DNA of 64,000 bases from Fructobacillus papyrifericola (GTDB taxonomy: Bacteria > Bacillota > Bacilli > Lactobacillales > Lactobacillaceae), in the NCBI RefSeq assembly GCF_018437235.1, contig NZ_JAAMFJ010000001.1, positions 620,001-684,000 on the forward strand. The letters are read 5' to 3'. The position numbers and the translations under genes are program-made. Below the pieces are notes generated by a model. It searched no databases and was not told the origin of the DNA. It was given only the letters and a program-made list of their open reading frames with translations. This document shows positions 51,759 through 60,768 of this stretch, piece after piece (positions within the stretch are counted from its first letter, which is position 1; every line of letters starts with the position of its first letter).

Positions 51759-53573
51759 TTAATTCGTCTTCATTGTCGAATTTGAACTCGAGCTACTTGC
51801 AGACGCAGCACTCGTTCCAGACGAGATCTTCAGTGTTAAAGTTTTATCAATCGTGAACTTTGAGCCAGCTGCTGGATCTTGTCCAACAATCGTGCCGCTT
51901 GGCTTATCCGAATCAACCACCGTAAAGGCCAAAGAAACGTTGTTCTGGTTAGCCCAGTTCACAACGTCTGACTGCGAACGGTTCGTCAAGTCTGGCAAAG
52001 TCAGTGACTTGGGCCCCGTTGAAACCGTCAGCGTGATGGTTGTATCACCGGGGTCGACTTCTGATCCGGCATCAACGGACTGGCTGATGACTTGACCGGA
52101 AGGAACTGTCGTTGAATCCTCGGTCTTCTTCTTGACGGTGATGCCCTTGCTCGTCAACTGGTTGGCCGCCTTTGAATAATCCCAGCCGGTGTAATCAGAA
52201 ATTGAAACCGTGTCGGTTCCAGAAGAAACCACCAGCTTAACCGATGACCCCTTCTTAACCGAACGGCCAACACCAGGGACGACTTTAATCACATCTCCCT
52301 TATCGATCGACTTGGAACTGGTCGAAGACGTGGATGAAACCGACAGCCCGGCGTCTTCCAACTTACTCTTCGCATTGCTTTCGGTCATGTTAGCAACGTC
52401 TGGAACGGCCGTGTACATGTTACGAGCATAGGCATAGGCGCCGGCTGCTCCAGCGAAGACCAAGAGGATTAGAGCCAAGACCGCCCACTTCTTTTTCGAA
52501 CGGTACTTAATGCCGTTCTTATCCAAGACTTCGCGAACAAACTTCGGTGTTCGGTCAACCTGTTCGGCAATCTCCTTAACGGAATAGCCCTTCTGGCCAA
52601 AGTCGATAATCCGTTCTTCGACATCGTCCTTCGGCTCTTCTTCCCCATCCTCTAAATCATCTTCCACGAAGGGGTGACTATTCCAGTCCGGCGTCACCAA
52701 CTTGGTTTCGTCAGAGGCTTCGGGAACGAAACGGCCCTCACCCGAGCGGCGCTTTGACAAAGCTGTCTTTAAATCATCAGCCATGTCTTCCGTTGAGAAG
52801 TAACGGTCCTTGGCATCCTTGGTCGTGGCCCGTAAAATGACGTTTTCCAAGGGTTGTGGAATTTGTGGATCAAAGTCCTTAGCGTATGGCATCGGCACTT
52901 CGGCGTGCTGGTAGGCAATCCGGTCGGCCGTGTCGCCCTGGTAGGGCACCTGATTGGTCAATAGCTCATACAAGATGACGCCGAGGGCGTAAATGTCCGA
53001 CTTTTCTGAGGCACTTTGCCCCCGGGTTACTTCCGGTGCCAGGTAGTGAATTGAGCCGATGACCGGTTCCTTGGTGGCTGGCTGGCCAAACTTATTTTGT
53101 GCCAGGGCAATGCCAAAGTCGGTGATCTTCACCTGACCATGATCGTCAATCAAGATGTTTTGTGGCTTCAAGTCCCGGTGGATAATACCGGCCTTGTGGG
53201 CGGCCGTAACAGCGTCTAGGACCTGTTCCATAATATCGACGACTTCCTGGTATGGAATTGGGAAGTGGGCCTTAATATAGCTCTTCAGGTCCATCCCCGA
53301 AACGTATTCCATGACTAAGTAGGGATTCCCTTCGGCTTCCCCGGCATCGTAGAGTTGGACGATGTGGTCGTTGACCAAAGTCGTCGCCGCCTTGGCCTCC
53401 TTTTGAAAGCGCTGCAAGGCTTCCGGCTGATCCTTAATGTCAAAACGGATCATCTTCAGCGTCACATCACGCTTCAGGTAGGTATCATAGGCCTGGTACA
53501 CGTTGGCCATGCCGCCCTCTCCGAGGGGGCGCATGATTTGGTAACGGTTATCAATCATCGTTCCCTTTTCCAT
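51759..53573 (-). CDS. prkC: PASTA-domain serine/threonine kinase with HTH-like juxtamembrane segment
   Basis: Membrane kinase that senses muropeptide or lipid II with its outer PASTA domains and phosphorylates division, wall and metabolic proteins. 604 residues: kinase domain 1-270 (glycine loop GEGGMANVY near 18-26, Lys40, HRDLKPQN near 132-139, DFG near 153), acidic linker, a helix-turn-helix-like segment GYSVKEIAEQVDRTPKFVRE near 329-348, a basic RSKKK, membrane helix 363-383, three PASTA domains (about 388-452, 455-520, 523-588) and a Ser-rich end. The start overlaps the stp stop as TAATG; MIDNRYQ five codons later is an alternative start. Confidence 0.94.
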   Translation of the reverse strand: MEKGTMIDNRYQIMRPLGEGGMANVYQAYDTYLKRDVTLKMIRFDIKDQPEALQRFQKEAKAATTLVNDHIVQLYDAGEAEGNPYLVMEYVSGMDLKSYIKAHFPIPYQEVVDIMEQVLDAVTAAHKAGIIHRDLKPQNILIDDHGQVKITDFGIALAQNKFGQPATKEPVIGSIHYLAPEVTRGQSASEKSDIYALGVILYELLTNQVPYQGDTADRIAYQHAEVPMPYAKDFDPQIPQPLENVILRATTKDAKDRYFSTEDMADDLKTALSKRRSGEGRFVPEASDETKLVTPDWNSHPFVEDDLEDGEEEPKDDVEERIIDFGQKGYSVKEIAEQVDRTPKFVREVLDKNGIKYRSKKKWAVLALILLVFAGAAGAYAYARNMYTAVPDVANMTESNAKSKLEDAGLSVSSTSSTSSKSIDKGDVIKVVPGVGRSVKKGSSVKLVVSSGTDTVSISDYTGWDYSKAANQLTSKGITVKKKTEDSTTVPSGQVISQSVDAGSEVDPGDTTITLTVSTGPKSLTLPDLTNRSQSDVVNWANQNNVSLAFTVVDSDKPSGTIVGQDPAAGSKFTIDKTLTLKISSGTSAASASSSSSNSTMKTN

Positions 53574-54439
53574 TAGTCTAACCTTCCTTTCAATCGATCC
53601 TTTAAGACCAGTTCTTCCGCCTTTACCGGCTGATCGTTTTGGACCGTCAAACGCTGACCGGTCGAGGCCATGTGATCGGTCATGTTCGTCATTAACAAAG
53701 CGGTCACGTTGTCTGGCACTTGCCTAGCCACGGCGGCTTTCACCAAGGCCGATAGGCGCTCTGAGATATCTAGAACAGAACCCAGTGCCGGATTGTTCCC
53801 GGGGCGTTTGACCCCCGGTTGGATGATCGTCACCTGTTCGTCAATCGAGAGGACCTTTTCCAATCCATCCGACGTTAAGTAGAGCCAATCGGCTTCATCC
53901 GGTACAAAAGTCGTCCACTCCAAATCCAATTCCTTGTTCACACCCAAGTAGCGCGTCAGCGAATCGGCCTCTGGTAAATCCGGGTCAATTGGTTCACCAG
54001 ACCGCCGCTCCAACTCGTTTTTCACCGTGTGATCAAAAGTCAGCTGCTTGGCCTGGTTATTCCGCAACAGGTAGGCCTTGGAATCACCGGCGTTCGCAAC
54101 TAAGACCCGATCCGACAGGCAAACTGCCAATACCAAAGTCGTGGCCATCTGGCTCACTTCCTGATCGTGTTGCCCAACCAGAAGAATCGACTGATTGGCC
54201 AAATCGGCCTGGTGAATTAACCAGGCCTTGACCTTCGTTTCTTCGTCATAGGCCACTTGTTCCCAAGCGTGACCAAGGGTCTCGACAACCATTCGAGCGG
54301 CTTTTTTCGAGCCCTCTTGCGAAGCAACCCCGTCAGCAACCAGCACTAAAGGATTGCCGGCGCGGTTATAAAAAGCGCCGACAGCGTCTTGATTGTCGGA
54401 CCTGGCCGGTCCTTTGTCACTTTGGTAGGCAATTGCCAT
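53573..54439 (-). CDS. stp: PP2C-type serine/threonine phosphatase Stp
   Basis: Removes phosphate from PrkC and its targets. 288 residues. PP2C metal motifs: SDKGPARSDNQDA near 7-19, LVADGVASQEGSKKA near 33-47, ANAGDSKAYLLR near 116-127 and DNVTALLM near 241-248. About 35 residues of charged tail follow the catalytic domain, longer than usual. Translationally coupled to prkC by a TAATG overlap; 5 bases after rsmB. Confidence 0.94.
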   Translation of the reverse strand: MAIAYQSDKGPARSDNQDAVGAFYNRAGNPLVLVADGVASQEGSKKAARMVVETLGHAWEQVAYDEETKVKAWLIHQADLANQSILLVGQHDQEVSQMATTLVLAVCLSDRVLVANAGDSKAYLLRNNQAKQLTFDHTVKNELERRSGEPIDPDLPEADSLTRYLGVNKELDLEWTTFVPDEADWLYLTSDGLEKVLSIDEQVTIIQPGVKRPGNNPALGSVLDISERLSALVKAAVARQVPDNVTALLMTNMTDHMASTGQRLTVQNDQPVKAEELVLKDRLKGRLD

Positions 54440-54444
54440 AACTG

Positions 54445-55791
54445 CTAATCCTTTCTTTGAAAGGTGGCTACGTAAAAGCCATCAGTTTGATAATCATCTG
54501 GGTAAATCTTCAAGGCCAGCTCTTCCCGGTCAGCCTTCACTCCCTTAGCCGTTTCGGTCTTCACCTGAACAAAGTCGGGCTGCTTAGCCAAAAAGGCCTT
54601 AACAACGGCGTCGTTCTCCTGATTTAAAATCGTACAAGTCGAGTAAACCAAGGTTCCGCCAACCGCTAACTTGGAAGCGGCCGCTTCCAAAATCGCTAAC
54701 TGAAGGTCCGCCAAGTGCTGCACGTCAGCCATCGTTTTTTCATAGCGGATTTCCGGCTTTCGACGAAGGAGACCCAACCCGGAACAAGGGGCGTCGACCA
54801 AAATCCGGTCAAAGTTCCCCTCTAATTCCGTTGGAATCTTGCGTGCATCGAGCGCCATGGCATCAACCCGGTCAGCCAAGCCCAAGCGAGCCGCGTTTTG
54901 CGCAATTAGCTTGACCTTATGAGCGTGAATATCTAAGGCTGTTACCCGAGCTCCTTCGGGCAGTTCTTGGGCGATTTGAGTGGTCTTACCACCCGGGGCT
55001 GCCGCCGCATCCAAAACCGAGCGAACAGAATCATCGATCTGCATCGCCTCAACCGGCAACATGGCCGATTCGTCTTGAACGGTTAAAAGGCCTTCTTTGT
55101 ATGCCTTCGATGAGGCCACGTGGCCCCCGCTCACGACGAGGGCATCTGCGGCCAAAAGACCGTCACGAGCTTCATAGCCTTCGGCTTCCAAGGACTCGCG
55201 CACAACTTCCTTGTTTGCCTTCACCGTGTTTACGCGCACCGACTGTTCTGGTGCGTGGTTCAAAGACTGCAAGATCTTGTCCGTTTTTTCACTGCCCAAC
55301 TGCCGAATCAATTCGGTGACCAACCACTCGGGAACGGAATAAACAATGCTCAAGCGCTTTGTTGGATCAGCAATCTTTTTTGGATCAGCTAAGCCCGTTC
55401 GGTCCATGTTGTGTAGGATAGCCGTCACAAACTTCGCCGTTCCAACGTTTCCAAGCGTCTTTGCAATTTCAATCGTTTCGTTAAAAAGGGCGTGCTTGGG
55501 AATTCGGTCCAATTCCTGCCACTGGTAAAGGGCTGTTAAGAGCAGTTCCTTTACCCAGTTTTCCAACTTCTTACCCTTCACAAAGGGCGCTAACCAGTAC
55601 TCCAAGAGTAGGCGGTACTGAATCGTCCCATAAACCAGGGTGGTCAACAGCCCCTTATCGGCGTCCTTCAAGGGGTTGGCCTTGATAATTTGGTTTAATT
55701 GCAAGTTCGAATAGGCTCCGTTTTTGACTTTTGCTAAAGTCAATACCGCAAGCAAACGCGGGTTATCCGAATGAGTAATCTTTTTAGGCAT
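54445..55791 (-). CDS. rsmB: 16S rRNA (cytosine967-C5)-methyltransferase RsmB
   Basis: Methylates C967 of 16S rRNA. 448 residues: NusB-like N-terminal domain (to about 140), linker, and SAM-dependent methyltransferase with VLDAAAAPGGKTTQIAQEL near 255-273, DAPCSGLGLLRRKPEIRY near 328-345 and the catalytic YSTCTI near 380. Start chosen at ATG 55791, overlapping the end of fmt by 8 bases with AGAGG before it. Confidence 0.95.
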   Translation of the reverse strand: MPKKITHSDNPRLLAVLTLAKVKNGAYSNLQLNQIIKANPLKDADKGLLTTLVYGTIQYRLLLEYWLAPFVKGKKLENWVKELLLTALYQWQELDRIPKHALFNETIEIAKTLGNVGTAKFVTAILHNMDRTGLADPKKIADPTKRLSIVYSVPEWLVTELIRQLGSEKTDKILQSLNHAPEQSVRVNTVKANKEVVRESLEAEGYEARDGLLAADALVVSGGHVASSKAYKEGLLTVQDESAMLPVEAMQIDDSVRSVLDAAAAPGGKTTQIAQELPEGARVTALDIHAHKVKLIAQNAARLGLADRVDAMALDARKIPTELEGNFDRILVDAPCSGLGLLRRKPEIRYEKTMADVQHLADLQLAILEAAASKLAVGGTLVYSTCTILNQENDAVVKAFLAKQPDFVQVKTETAKGVKADREELALKIYPDDYQTDGFYVATFQRKD

Positions 55792-56755
55792 TCGCCTCTC
55801 CAATCGTAATCCAGGCATCCCCTTCAGCTAGGTGCTGGCCAGCCCCGTTCAAGAAGGCCGCGACATCCATCACGGCCTTACCGGCCGGTTGTAAACGTTC
55901 CACTGCCAGTTGGCTGCCACCGGCCGCCGCCACATGCAGCTCCTTTTTGTTCTTAAGGGTGATTACACCCGGCTTGGCCGTCGTCTTTTCAGCCAAGGGA
56001 CGAACCTTAACGAACTTAATCGACTGGCCATCAGAAAGTGCGTGGGCCGGATGGGTTGGGTAGAGACCACGAATGTGCCAATCCAACTCCTGGGCCGTTT
56101 CCTGGTCAAAGTGCAGTTGTTGCTGTTCACGGGCGATGTTTGGTGAAAAAGTCACTTCCTCTTCCACCTGTGGTTGGCCAGTTAATTTACCAGCAGCAAT
56201 CTTTTCTAAGTTCTCGGTAACAAGGGGCACCGCTGCATCCCCTAACTTAGTAAACATGGTTCCGACGTTGTCTTCTTCAGTAATCGGCACCTTTACCACG
56301 TCCAAAACGTCCCCGGCATCCATCTTCTTAACCATGTACATCAAGGAAACACCGGTTTCTCGATCGCCATTCATGATGGCGTAGTGAACCGGCGCACCCC
56401 CACGGTACTTTGGTAGCAGGGAGGCGTGGGCGTTGACCGCCCCGTACTTGGCTGCCTCTAAAAGCTTCGTTGGCAGGAACTGACCAAAGGCAGCCGTCAC
56501 GATAAAGTCCGGTGCTAAGTCAATGACTTTGGCCATTTCTTCTGAACCAGAAATCTTTTCCGGTTGCAAAACGGGCAGGCCGAGTTTCTGTGCCGCTTCT
56601 TTGACTGGACTAGCCTTCAGCTGACGCTTGCGGCCAAAGGGGCGGTCGGGTTGCGTCACAACGGCTAAAACATCAAAGCGGTCGTCTGCCGCCAGTGCTT
56701 GCAGCGTTGGAACGGCAAATTGTGGGGTTCCCATAAAGACAATTGATAAGGTCAT
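55784..56755 (-). CDS. fmt: Methionyl-tRNA formyltransferase
   Basis: Formylates initiator Met-tRNA for translation start. 323 residues. MTLSIVFMGTPQFAVPTLQA at the start, the catalytic/folate motif HASLLPKYRGGAPVHYAIMN near 109-128 and a C-terminal tRNA-binding barrel. Second position of priA-fmt-rsmB-stp-prkC, the standard Gram-positive order. It has its own promoter (56801-56809) after the priA terminator. Confidence 0.97.
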   Translation of the reverse strand: MTLSIVFMGTPQFAVPTLQALAADDRFDVLAVVTQPDRPFGRKRQLKASPVKEAAQKLGLPVLQPEKISGSEEMAKVIDLAPDFIVTAAFGQFLPTKLLEAAKYGAVNAHASLLPKYRGGAPVHYAIMNGDRETGVSLMYMVKKMDAGDVLDVVKVPITEEDNVGTMFTKLGDAAVPLVTENLEKIAAGKLTGQPQVEEEVTFSPNIAREQQQLHFDQETAQELDWHIRGLYPTHPAHALSDGQSIKFVKVRPLAEKTTAKPGVITLKNKKELHVAAAGGSQLAVERLQPAGKAVMDVAAFLNGAGQHLAEGDAWITIGEANA

Positions 56756-56800
56756 GCTTTTTTACCTCACTGTGCTTTCTAAAAAGAATAAGTTAATCCT

Positions 56801-56809
56801 ATTATAGCA
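56801..56809 (-). promoter_or_regulatory. Extended -10 promoter of the fmt operon
   Basis: TGCTATAAT on the minus strand between the priA terminator and fmt, giving a leader of about 40 bases. Confidence 0.65.
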
Positions 56810-56811
56810 AA

Positions 56812-56864
56812 AAGAAAGAAAAGGCCCAAAGGCAAGCCAGCAAGCAAACCTTTGGGTCTTTTCA
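56812..56864 (-). terminator. Terminator after priA
   Basis: AAGACCCAAAGG and CCTTTGGGCCTT arms (one wobble) with a 16-base loop, then a U-rich run. Confidence 0.75.
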
Positions 56865-56888
56865 ATCAAATCGATTTTCAAATCAATT

Positions 56889-59309
56889 CTACATAAAGGA
56901 AACGGGGTCCCGGCGTACTTCCAGGGCAAAGTCCTTGTCCGCCTTCTGTGACCGATCAACTAAATCGCGGAGCAGTTCATCGGCCTCGTTTGGGTCCTTC
57001 ATTTTTAAAATCATCTGGAAGAAATAGCGCCCCTTCAACTTGGCAATTGAATGGGGTGACGGTCCCAGCAGCAAGACGTCTTCAGGCAAGCGCTTCTTGA
57101 GCCAGGCGGCAATCTTGGCCGTTTGCAGGGCGACTTTATTCTCGTCAATGGCCGAACACTGAATCTGCACCGTGTAGAAATAGGGTGGAAATTCAGCGGC
57201 ATGGCGAATGGCCATTTCCTGCCGGTAAAAGCCCTCATAGTCGTGCTTTTGGGCATACTTCAGGGCGTAGTGTTCGGGGTTATAGGTCTGAATCACAACC
57301 TCCCCCTGCCGTTCGGCCCGTCCGGCCCGACCCGCCACCTGCGTCAGCAGTTGAAAAGTCTTCTCCGAGGCCCGAAAGTCCGGCAAGCCCAAGCCCGTAT
57401 CGGCATTCAAGACGCCAACCAAGGTCACGTCAGGAAAGTCCAGCCCCTTGGCAACCATTTGTGTGCCCAAGAGAATCTGGGCCTTCTTTTGGCCAAAGTC
57501 GGCCAGGGCCTTCGCCATCGCCCCCTTCTTGCGCGTCGTGTCCTGATCCAGACGAATCACGGGATAGTCGGGCATGAGCGCGGCCAGTTCGGTTTCGACT
57601 TTTTCAGTACCGGTTCCGTAATAGCGGATGCGATTGGAGCCACAGGCCGGACAGGTTTGCGGAATCGCTTCCTGGTAGCCACAGTAGTGGCACTTTAGCG
57701 TCAGGCTGTCCATGTGCAGGGTCATCGCCAGGTTACAGTTTGGATCTCGCGGCACAAAGCCGCAGTCCCGGCACATCACAAAGGATGAGAAACCCCGGCG
57801 ATTTAGCATCAACACCGCCTGCTCGCCACGGTCTAGGACCGTCTGCAGCTTCTCCAAAAGTGGCTTTGAAAAATTGGTATCGCCACGGTCCAGCTGTTCT
57901 TGTCGCATATCGACCACTGACACTTCCGGCAAAGTCGCCTGCGGATTAGCCCGCTTTGAAAGCGAGAGCAAGTCATAGACCCCCTTTTGTGCCCGGGCCC
58001 GGCTCTCCAAGGAAGGCGTTGCCGAACCCAAAACAACTGGCGCCTGGTGGTAGGCAGCACGCCAGAGGGCCACGTCCCGGCCCGAATAATGGGGATTTTC
58101 ACTTTGACTGTAGGAAGTCTCGTGCTCCTCATCAACAATAATTAAGCCAAGCTTAGTCAATGGTGCAAAGACCGCCGAACGGGCACCGACCACCACTTGG
58201 ACTTTCCCCTCGTGAATCCGCCGCCACTCATCGTAGCGCTCACCTGTCGACAGTCCCGAATGCAGGAGAGCAGTTTTCTCACCGAAACGGTCTTCCACCC
58301 GCCTTTGCATCTGCGGGGTCAAAGCGATTTCTGGGACCAAAAAGAGCACCTGCTCGCCCCGGTCGATGACCTTCTGGGCAGCCTGCAAATAAACCTCGGT
58401 CTTCCCAGAACCGGTGATGCCTTCAAGCAAGAACACCTTGTCCTCTTGCTCGTCAATGGCCTTCGTAATTTGATCGTAGGCCACTTTTTGTTCGGCGTTC
58501 AAAGTCTTGACCCCATCGGCCTTTCCGGAAGCAATGGAAGCCGGCCGCCGTTTCACCTCAACTTGAACCTTTTGTAAGATGCCCTTTTTAACCGCCGCGT
58601 TTAGAGTAGCCAGCGACACATCCAGTTGCTCCAGCCATTCTTTTTTGGAAAAGACTTGACCGGGGTGGGCCTCAGCAAAGGCTAAAATAACCCGCTGTTG
58701 TTTGGCCCCCTTCGTCAAAGTCGCCCCGATGTTTGAGAGCTCATCTAAATCATCGTTTGTTTGGAAAGCCAGCTCCGTCTTCACCCGACCCTGGTTTTCA
58801 ATCACACTTTCGACCTCTAGCAAGCCAGCCTGTTGAAGGCGGTTAATGGCCCGCCAACCCTTAGCGGAAAAGTCCTTGGTTTGCACCAGTCGTTCCTGCT
58901 GCCCGTCCAGGTAGTCGACCCGATCAGCATCCGATAGACCAGCTAAGGCCGTCAAACGCTTCCGGTAGGAAACCTTTAGCGAAGTGGGCAGCATCAAGGC
59001 CAGAAAGGTCACCCAAAAAGAGAAGTTCTTTTCGGCCAAGTCATGGGCCAAGTCCAAAAGTTCAGCAGATAGAACCGGCCGGTCATCCAAGACCGTTAAA
59101 ACGTCTTTGACTTGGTCAATGCTCAAGTCATCCGGCAGCTTATCCGTCAAGCCCACCACGTAGCCTAGAACAGAGCGGTGCCCGAAGGCAACCAGCACCC
59201 GAACGCCAGGCTGAACCTCTTCTTGCAGCTCCGTTGGCACTACGTAAGTGTAGGGCCGGTTCGTTTGCTGGGTTGGAACATCGACAACGATTTCTGCATA
59301 CTGGCTCAT
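56889..59309 (-). CDS. priA: Primosomal protein N' (PriA helicase)
   Basis: Restarts stalled replication forks by loading the replicative helicase. 806 residues. An N-terminal 3'-DNA-binding domain starts at SQYAEIVVDVPTQQTNRPY; the helicase core has GITGSGKTEVYLQAA (Walker A) near 295-309 and IIVDEEHETSYSQ near 390; zinc-binding cysteine pairs occur at CRDCGF, CHYCGYQ and CPACGS near 520-560; ARGxQM-type motif in GTQMVAKGLDFPDV. GGAGGAG precedes the ATG. Confidence 0.96.
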   Translation of the reverse strand: MSQYAEIVVDVPTQQTNRPYTYVVPTELQEEVQPGVRVLVAFGHRSVLGYVVGLTDKLPDDLSIDQVKDVLTVLDDRPVLSAELLDLAHDLAEKNFSFWVTFLALMLPTSLKVSYRKRLTALAGLSDADRVDYLDGQQERLVQTKDFSAKGWRAINRLQQAGLLEVESVIENQGRVKTELAFQTNDDLDELSNIGATLTKGAKQQRVILAFAEAHPGQVFSKKEWLEQLDVSLATLNAAVKKGILQKVQVEVKRRPASIASGKADGVKTLNAEQKVAYDQITKAIDEQEDKVFLLEGITGSGKTEVYLQAAQKVIDRGEQVLFLVPEIALTPQMQRRVEDRFGEKTALLHSGLSTGERYDEWRRIHEGKVQVVVGARSAVFAPLTKLGLIIVDEEHETSYSQSENPHYSGRDVALWRAAYHQAPVVLGSATPSLESRARAQKGVYDLLSLSKRANPQATLPEVSVVDMRQEQLDRGDTNFSKPLLEKLQTVLDRGEQAVLMLNRRGFSSFVMCRDCGFVPRDPNCNLAMTLHMDSLTLKCHYCGYQEAIPQTCPACGSNRIRYYGTGTEKVETELAALMPDYPVIRLDQDTTRKKGAMAKALADFGQKKAQILLGTQMVAKGLDFPDVTLVGVLNADTGLGLPDFRASEKTFQLLTQVAGRAGRAERQGEVVIQTYNPEHYALKYAQKHDYEGFYRQEMAIRHAAEFPPYFYTVQIQCSAIDENKVALQTAKIAAWLKKRLPEDVLLLGPSPHSIAKLKGRYFFQMILKMKDPNEADELLRDLVDRSQKADKDFALEVRRDPVSFM

Positions 59310-59410
59310 CAGGCACTCCTCCTTTCAAATGATTGAAAACCTCTGCGATTTTTTCTACAAAACTGGTCATTTTTAGCCGCGTCAAGCCCATTCAAGAGCA
59401 CCTTGAAGCG

Positions 59411-59437
59411 AAAAGGACCCACCATGTAGTAGGTCCA
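59411..59437 (-). terminator. Terminator after nadR
   Basis: GGACCTAC and GTGGGTCC arms (wobble pairs) followed by UUUU on the minus strand. Confidence 0.7.
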
Positions 59438-59441
59438 CTAA

Positions 59442-60557
59442 CTAGACTTTGGTCAGGTTAACTCCAACTCGTTCTTCAATGATTTCAAGGGCCTGCAAAT
59501 AGCGGGCATAGTAACCGGCCGGGTCATCTGAGCCACCCTTTCGGTCCAGTGAAACGGCCTTGTCAGCAAAGCCGTATTCTTGGATAACCTGCCAGAGGTT
59601 TTCGTCAAAGCGCTTTGAATCCGCATCGTCGGCTCCGTTGGACACCGCCACTTCCGGCGGAATAACCAGAATCAAGTCCAGCTCTTCTTCCCCAATCGTA
59701 TTATCAAAGAGGAATTGCAGCTTGGCCGCATCTTCCTGGTCCAGCCAGGAGCGGGTTTCGGCCATCGTGACCATGGCGTCCGTGTCAAAAAAGGTCAAGC
59801 CGTTGTTGGCCGGAGAATTAATTTCAGCCGAATTGGCATCGTATTGGCCTTGAATAATGCGGGAATAGTCCTTTAAGAGCAATTCGGAATCAAAGACGTT
59901 GGACTCTTCTTGATAAGTCCGTGAAAATTCAACGGAAAAAGGCGAGTTCGACGTTCGAGCTAAGCGCCTAGTCAATGTCGATTTCCCCGTTTGGGGTGCA
60001 CCCACAACCAGAATCTTCTTAGCAAAATGCCGGCGGAAAACACGGTTAATGTAATCCCAGTTGGCCAAGGGATTCTTACGCACGGCCGTGGCCGACACCT
60101 TCAAAATCGTCCGGTCCATCAAGGAAACGGACCAGTGGCCATCGTTTGGCAAGAGTTTTTCCAACATTTCTTTATAATCGGCCTCGCCGGTATACAAGGT
60201 AATGTGGGCCTCGGGATTCGTAATGTTGCGCTTAATGGTTGAAGTCAGGCGATCCGTCCACTCCTGCCAGCCATTTGGCATTTGGGGAATGTCGTCTTCG
60301 TTGATGTAGTCGACTTTGATACTTTCTTCATCGTTAAAGGCTTCGCGCAGGTAGCGGAAGCGTTTCTCAACCGGCAGTCCAATTTGGTCGCCGCGGTCCC
60401 CGGTGTAACCAGAGGTAATCACAACCACCCCATCGTTTAGGGCAGCGGCCTTATAAATTTCGGCTTGGTGCCCAATGTGCATGGGCGCCAGGGTACCGAA
60501 AAAGACACCGATTTTATCGCCCGTAAGGTTTTCTTTGACTAAGTTTGCTTTAACCAT
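59442..60557 (-). CDS. nadR: NadR: NMN adenylyltransferase / ribosylnicotinamide kinase
   Basis: Two-domain enzyme: the N-terminal nucleotidyltransferase (about 10-180, GTLAPMHIGHQAEIY near 22-36, substrate loop SATAVRKNP near 152-160) makes NAD from NMN plus ATP; the C-terminal kinase (from about 185, P-loop GAPQTGKSTLTRR near 186-198) makes NMN from nicotinamide riboside. 371 residues. It lacks the N-terminal DNA-binding domain of the enterobacterial repressor form. Completes the salvage route begun by the NAMPT gene at 1022-2434. GGAG fixes the ATG at 60557. Confidence 0.93.
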   Translation of the reverse strand: MVKANLVKENLTGDKIGVFFGTLAPMHIGHQAEIYKAAALNDGVVVITSGYTGDRGDQIGLPVEKRFRYLREAFNDEESIKVDYINEDDIPQMPNGWQEWTDRLTSTIKRNITNPEAHITLYTGEADYKEMLEKLLPNDGHWSVSLMDRTILKVSATAVRKNPLANWDYINRVFRRHFAKKILVVGAPQTGKSTLTRRLARTSNSPFSVEFSRTYQEESNVFDSELLLKDYSRIIQGQYDANSAEINSPANNGLTFFDTDAMVTMAETRSWLDQEDAAKLQFLFDNTIGEEELDLILVIPPEVAVSNGADDADSKRFDENLWQVIQEYGFADKAVSLDRKGGSDDPAGYYARYLQALEIIEERVGVNLTKV

Positions 60558-60601
60558 TTTCTCCTACCGAATTGACATGCTTTTCTGATGCAAGTAGTCC
60601 T

Positions 60602-60610
60602 ATTATATCA
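60602..60610 (-). promoter_or_regulatory. Extended -10 promoter of nadR
   Basis: TGATATAAT on the minus strand, leaving a leader of about 40 bases before the ATG. Confidence 0.6.
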
Positions 60611-60691
60611 AAGATGACTGCCCGAAAGAAAAGTCCCTTCCCCCAGTCCAGCTCGAACACCCTTCTCAATCAAAGTCTTTTTACGCCGTCA

Positions 60692-60705
60692 CGTATTAAT
60701 ACGTT
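60692..60705. repeat. 14-bp perfect palindrome upstream of nadR
   Basis: ACGTATTAATACGT, equal to its own complement, about 85 bases upstream of the nadR -10 box and just before the terminator of the next operon. It could be an operator; no T-run follows. Confidence 0.5.
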
Positions 60706-60713
60706 TCAAACAG

Positions 60714-60745
60714 AAAAAAAGCTACTCAGATTGAGTAACTTTTTA
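60714..60745 (-). terminator. Terminator after the LiaG-like gene
   Basis: GTTACTCA, short loop, TGAGTAGC with seven U on the minus strand. Confidence 0.8.
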
Positions 60746-60768
60746 TTTTTAGGCCAGCAGCCCATCGT

